Under the pieces are notes generated by a model. The model ran no database searches, had not been told where the DNA came from, and saw only the letters and a list, made by a program, of their open reading frames with translations. A stretch of 64,000 nucleotides of DNA from G963422595 sp963422595 (GTDB lineage Bacteria; Pseudomonadota; Gammaproteobacteria; UBA4575): contig OY730298.1 of assembly GCA_963422595.1 (NCBI GenBank), positions 186,001-250,000 on the forward strand. The letters run 5' to 3'. The number at the start of each line of letters is the position of its first letter. Position 1 is the first letter of the stretch. A program made the position numbers and the translations under genes. Shown in pieces: positions 60,890 through 64,000 of the stretch.

Positions 60890-62203
60890 ATGATTATGGC
60901 CATGGCTGTATTATCTGAATATTCAACAAGTGATGCTGACCATGGCTTTGCCAGGCAGGATGTTATCAGGGCCGCGGATCAATGCGTGATGTGTGGCTTG
61001 TGTCTGCCGCATTGTCCAACCTACGCGGTGGCGCGCAATGAAGCTGAATCTCCGCGTGGGCGTATCGCCCTGGTGCGTGCCTTACATGAGGGTGTATTAC
61101 CGCCGACCGCAACTTTGGTACGGCATCTCGATCAGTGCGTGGGTTGCCTGAGTTGTCAGACGGTGTGTCCGGCAAACGTGCAATATGAAATGATTCTTGA
61201 TGCCGGACGCGCCGTTACCCGCAAACGACACTCCTGGCTATACCGATTGAAGCAGTCGCTGCTGTTTTTGGTGTTAACTCAAACCCACGTCCGCAGTTGC
61301 GTTAAAAACGTACTTGGTATGTGTCGTTTGCCGGGTATTTACCAGTTATTAATCCGGCTTGCCACAAAATTTCCGCACAGGTTGCGCGTATTCAGGTTCA
61401 TTCCACCACCACAAAAAGCCGATTTTGCAACCACCGTTGCCAAATTACCGGCGACTAATGCTGATGTTGAAACCCGGGTGGCTCTGATAAATCCGTGCGC
61501 GAGTGAGCTGTTTGCAGATACCAGCAGGGCGGCAGCGGAGGTTGTCCTGCGAGCCTTACGCTGCACCGTAGTGGTAATAAACCCGGTGTGCTGCTGCGGT
61601 GCCTTGCACCAACACAGCGGTTACTTGAAACAGGCCAGGCTGTTAATGCGTAAGTTCTCGCGCGCCTGCTCCGAGCAGCACTGTGACGTATTGGTTTCTA
61701 TGGCTACCGGCTGCGGTGCGCACTTAAACCGTTATCCGCAATTATTAAACGAGGCCGCGACAGCCAGTCTCATCCACAAGCATATGGATGTTAATGCCTT
61801 TGTGTTGCAGGAGATTAATAAGCACGACTTGAAATTTAAGCCGCTGCCAAGGCAGGTGTTTGTCCATAAACCCTGCACTCAAAGCCTGGCTGCTGAAAAC
61901 GCGCAGGTGGTGGAGACGTTGCTTAACAGGATTCCGCGTATCAAACTCAGATTTTTTCAGGACGAATTGAGTTGTTGTGGCGCCGGCGGCATCAATACGC
62001 TCACGCAGGTGCAACTTGCGGATAAGTTAATCCATAATAAAATTGCCGAATTACAATGCAGCGATGCCGCGTACCTGGTCACCAGTAACGTTGGCTGCGC
62101 ACTGCATTTTCGGACGCAGTTACGGCACCGCAACCAACCCATTGTCGTCTGCCACCCGATCAGCCTGTTGGCGCAACAACTGCTATACTCTGCACGTGCG
62201 TGA
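60890..62203 (+). CDS. glcF: GlcF-like iron-sulfur protein (glycolate oxidase subunit type)
   Basis: 437 residues. Two 4Fe-4S motifs lie near the N-terminus (CVMCGLCLPHCPTYAV and CVGCLSCQTVCPANVQ), followed by two CCG domains (CCCGALHQHSGYL and ELSCCGAGG). This is the GlcF/heterodisulfide-reductase-like architecture. GlcF is the electron-transfer subunit of glycolate oxidase with GlcD and GlcE, but neither is in the window. It might serve another FAD dehydrogenase. Three in-frame ATGs (60890, 60896, 60902) compete. Its stop overlaps coq7. Confidence 0.75.
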   Translation: MIMAMAVLSEYSTSDADHGFARQDVIRAADQCVMCGLCLPHCPTYAVARNEAESPRGRIALVRALHEGVLPPTATLVRHLDQCVGCLSCQTVCPANVQYEMILDAGRAVTRKRHSWLYRLKQSLLFLVLTQTHVRSCVKNVLGMCRLPGIYQLLIRLATKFPHRLRVFRFIPPPQKADFATTVAKLPATNADVETRVALINPCASELFADTSRAAAEVVLRALRCTVVVINPVCCCGALHQHSGYLKQARLLMRKFSRACSEQHCDVLVSMATGCGAHLNRYPQLLNEAATASLIHKHMDVNAFVLQEINKHDLKFKPLPRQVFVHKPCTQSLAAENAQVVETLLNRIPRIKLRFFQDELSCCGAGGINTLTQVQLADKLIHNKIAELQCSDAAYLVTSNVGCALHFRTQLRHRNQPIVVCHPISLLAQQLLYSARA

Positions 62204-62837
62204 TTATAACTTTATTGATCGCTTGTTGGCACAGGTTGGGCAGGGGTTGCGTACTGCGCTGGCAACCCCCAATGTGCAGTCTGCACCATCACCAGCCGAC
62301 CGGATTAACTCGAAGACGGAGTTAAACCACGCCGATAAACGGCTTTCTGCGCAACTTATGCGCGTAAACCACGCTGGCGAGATTGCCGCGCAGGGGCTTT
62401 ATCACGGGCATGCGTGCACCGCGCGCGACCAGATAATAAAACAAAAAATGCGCGCCTCGGCCGCCGAAGAGCAGGCTCATTTGAGCTGGTGTGAACAACG
62501 ACTCGCGGAACTGGGGCATCGTCCCAGTGTACTGAATCCACTTTGGTATGTGGGTTCTTATGCCATCGGCGCGGCCACCGGCGCCTTGGGTGATAAATGG
62601 AGTCTGGGGTTTATCTCGGAGACGGAACGACAGGTGGTGCAACACCTTGACAGGCATCTTGCGCGCCTGCCGAAGCGGGATGAGAAGAGTCGCGCTATCT
62701 TGTCAAAAATGCGTGAGGATGAGGCCCGGCACGATAAGGCCGCGCAGGATGCCGGCGCACATGAGCTTCCAAAACCCGCCAGGTTGTTGATGGGCGCGGC
62801 ATCGAAGGTAATGACTAATACCGCTTATTGGCTGTAA
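62196..62837 (+). CDS. coq7: 2-nonaprenyl-3-methyl-6-methoxy-1,4-benzoquinol hydroxylase (Coq7)
   Basis: 213 residues from GTG 62196. Coq7 is the di-iron enzyme for the C6 hydroxylation of the ubiquinone ring; E. coli uses UbiF instead. Di-iron ligands are visible in MRVNHAGEIAAQGLYHGH, AEEQAHLSWC, ETERQVVQH and REDEARHDKAA. The frame extends back to 62043 inside glcF, but homologues begin near this GTG. It overlaps glcF by eight bases, so the two are cotranscribed. Confidence 0.93.
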   Translation: MRDYNFIDRLLAQVGQGLRTALATPNVQSAPSPADRINSKTELNHADKRLSAQLMRVNHAGEIAAQGLYHGHACTARDQIIKQKMRASAAEEQAHLSWCEQRLAELGHRPSVLNPLWYVGSYAIGAATGALGDKWSLGFISETERQVVQHLDRHLARLPKRDEKSRAILSKMREDEARHDKAAQDAGAHELPKPARLLMGAASKVMTNTAYWL

Positions 62838-62843
62838 CCGCCC

Positions 62844-63731
62844 CTAGTCGGGGCCGTTACGCGCATAAAATATGTCGTCCATTTCCTGTTTGAGCTGCTG
62901 CCTGATGGCGGCTAACTGATGCGCCTGCAATGCATTTCTGTCGTTTCCAAACAGGTAGTTGTCTATGTTGAAATGGCGTAACAGCATTTTGGTATGAAAG
63001 ATGTTTTCCGACGCCAGGTTCATGTCTGTCATGCGGTACTGCTTGCTGATACGAGCCGATAAAAAATCCTGCATTGAGCGAATGTCATGATCGAGGTAAT
63101 ATTTCCGTCCGGCCGTGTCGCGCGTAAATCCGCGCACCCGATAGTCCAGTATCACGATGTCTGCGTCAAAACTGTCGATCAGATAGTTCAGGGCCTGCAG
63201 CGGAGATACGCGCCCACAGGTGGATATGTCCAGGTCGGCGCGAAACGTGTTAATGCCGTTACCGGAACGACACTCGGGATAGGTATGCGCCGTTACGTGG
63301 CTGGTATCCAGGTGCGCCATTGCCGATTTTTTTAACGCGCCGACTGCCACCTCCGCGCGCGCGTTGCGCCGGGAGGTAGCAGCGGCAGTCATCACTGGCT
63401 GTTCCGAGATCAGGCAGGCAACACTGGCACCACGTGGTTCATAGTCGTGCGTGGCTACATGTAAAATATTGGCGCCGATGATTGCGGCAACTTCGGCAAG
63501 TACCCGTTGTAAGCGTCGCGTGCCGTAGGTTGCATCTATATATTGCAGATATTCCCGTTGCTGCGTCGGCGTTTGCGTATAACGAATATCATAAAAATTA
63601 ATACTTAAGGTCTTGGTAATGTGGTTAAGCCCAGGTGCCTTGATGGCAGTATCTCTGTAGATGTCGTGGTTGCCGGAAGATTTGCCACGTCGGGTGGCGT
63701 TAGTTGTCAGCTTCCAGTATTGCATAATCAT
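62844..63731 (-). CDS. speD: S-adenosylmethionine decarboxylase proenzyme (E. coli type)
   Basis: 295 residues. SpeD decarboxylates SAM to supply aminopropyl groups for spermidine. Autocleavage should occur at the serine of HLDTSHVTAHTYPECR, giving the pyruvoyl group. Further blocks are GANILHVATHDYEPRGASV, FRADLDISTCGRVSPLQALN and DIVILDYRVRGFTRD. The E. coli protein is 264 residues; here the N-terminus has about 30 extra residues (MQYWKLTTNATRRGKSSGNHD...), so a later start is possible. Its 5' end overlaps the OsmC-like gene by 32 bases. No speE is present. Confidence 0.93.
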   Translation of the reverse strand: MIMQYWKLTTNATRRGKSSGNHDIYRDTAIKAPGLNHITKTLSINFYDIRYTQTPTQQREYLQYIDATYGTRRLQRVLAEVAAIIGANILHVATHDYEPRGASVACLISEQPVMTAAATSRRNARAEVAVGALKKSAMAHLDTSHVTAHTYPECRSGNGINTFRADLDISTCGRVSPLQALNYLIDSFDADIVILDYRVRGFTRDTAGRKYYLDHDIRSMQDFLSARISKQYRMTDMNLASENIFHTKMLLRHFNIDNYLFGNDRNALQAHQLAAIRQQLKQEMDDIFYARNGPD

Positions 63732-64000
63732 AGGATATATCTACGCTGCTACGTAACATTATTGCCACCGAGCAGTATTTTTGCATGGATAGCTCTACGG
63801 CGCGCTTTACAAACCTTGCGTTCAGATTTGTGCCGCCCACCACAAAGTGCAGGTGAACGTGGGTAAATACGGCTGGAATTTTGTCGGCACGTGTGGCTTC
63901 TATGGTGATGTGACAGTCTGCTACGGATTGTTGCGACTTTTGCAATATCTCTACCACGTCAAAGGCGCTGCATCCCCCCAGGCCTGCCAATACCATTTCC
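63700..64000 (-). CDS. OsmC-like protein (3' part, runs off right edge)
   Basis: Only the last 100 or so residues are in the window. EMVLAGLGGCSAFDVVEILQKSQQ is the OsmC-family core with its reactive cysteine. The rest (VFTHVHLHFVVGGTNLNARFVKRAVELSMQKYCSVAIML) matches the C-terminal half, including the second cysteine in KYCSV. Family members reduce organic hydroperoxides. The codon before the M at 63996 is Glu, so the gene continues past the edge. Confidence 0.85.
   Translation of the reverse strand, partial: EMVLAGLGGCSAFDVVEILQKSQQSVADCHITIEATRADKIPAVFTHVHLHFVVGGTNLNARFVKRAVELSMQKYCSVAIMLRSSVDISYDYAILEADN

Overview
The window reads as chromosome of a gammaproteobacterium that assimilates C1 compounds. 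Gammaproteobacterial gene orders are conserved: lptD-surA-pdxA-rsmA-apaG-apaH, lgt-thyA-folA, pepP-ubiH-ubiI, zapA followed by 6S RNA, mrdA-rodA-mltB-rlpA-dacC-dat-lipB-lipA, rplM-rpsI. A serine-cycle cluster with an MtdA-type methylene-H4MPT/H4F dehydrogenase points to a methylotroph, plausibly a methanotroph. No methane monooxygenase or methanol dehydrogenase gene lies here, so that last step is inference.

Layout. (1) 1-7510, minus: the 5' part of a very large exported repeat protein, open to the left edge, with a signal peptide, nine fibronectin type III domains and then at least 17 Ig-like repeats of 95 residues. A run of 37 G (coding strand) sits exactly at its 5' end, between a good SD/ATG and the signal peptide, which suggests phase variation; the allele shown is out of frame from that ATG. 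(2) 7895-18281, plus: serine cycle genes sga, mcl, mtkA, mtkB, hpr, ppc, then mtdA and argE. (3) 18354-21909: two small exported proteins of unknown function, a small membrane protein, and amgK-murU (cell-wall recycling). (4) 21971-30696, minus: lipA/lipB and the cell-elongation/peptidoglycan block. (5) 30974-32977: membrane pyrophosphatase of the K+-dependent type. (6) 33202-41241, plus: outer-membrane biogenesis and rsmA-apaGH block, with two extra genes inserted after pdxA. (7) 41524-47592: folA, thyA, lgt, a YyaL-type thioredoxin-fold protein, plsC, tpx. (8) 47593-51083: a 1.1 kb repeat-rich gap holding a decayed second copy of the 5' ends of tupB and tupC, then the intact tungstate-type ABC transporter tupBCA. 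(9) 51139-56336: ubiI-ubiH-pepP, a small coiled-coil protein, zapA, 6S RNA and an EVE-domain gene. (10) 56505-64000: a frameshifted histone-H1-like gene, ilvA, rpiA, rpsI/rplM, a 2Fe-2S protein, a GlcF-like protein, coq7, speD and the end of an OsmC-like gene.

Together the C1 genes convert glyoxylate, glycine/serine-derived hydroxypyruvate, PEP and CO2 to malate, then malyl-CoA and back to glyoxylate plus acetyl-CoA. The pyrophosphatase and tungstate uptake fit such a metabolism, but no gene here proves the link. The best candidates for something new are the poly-G switch on the giant surface protein, the tup duplication remnant with its shared 25-bp element, a possible mRNA hairpin switch at 18741-18788, and the A8 frameshift in the H1-like gene. 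No tRNA, CRISPR array, transposase or phage gene was seen.
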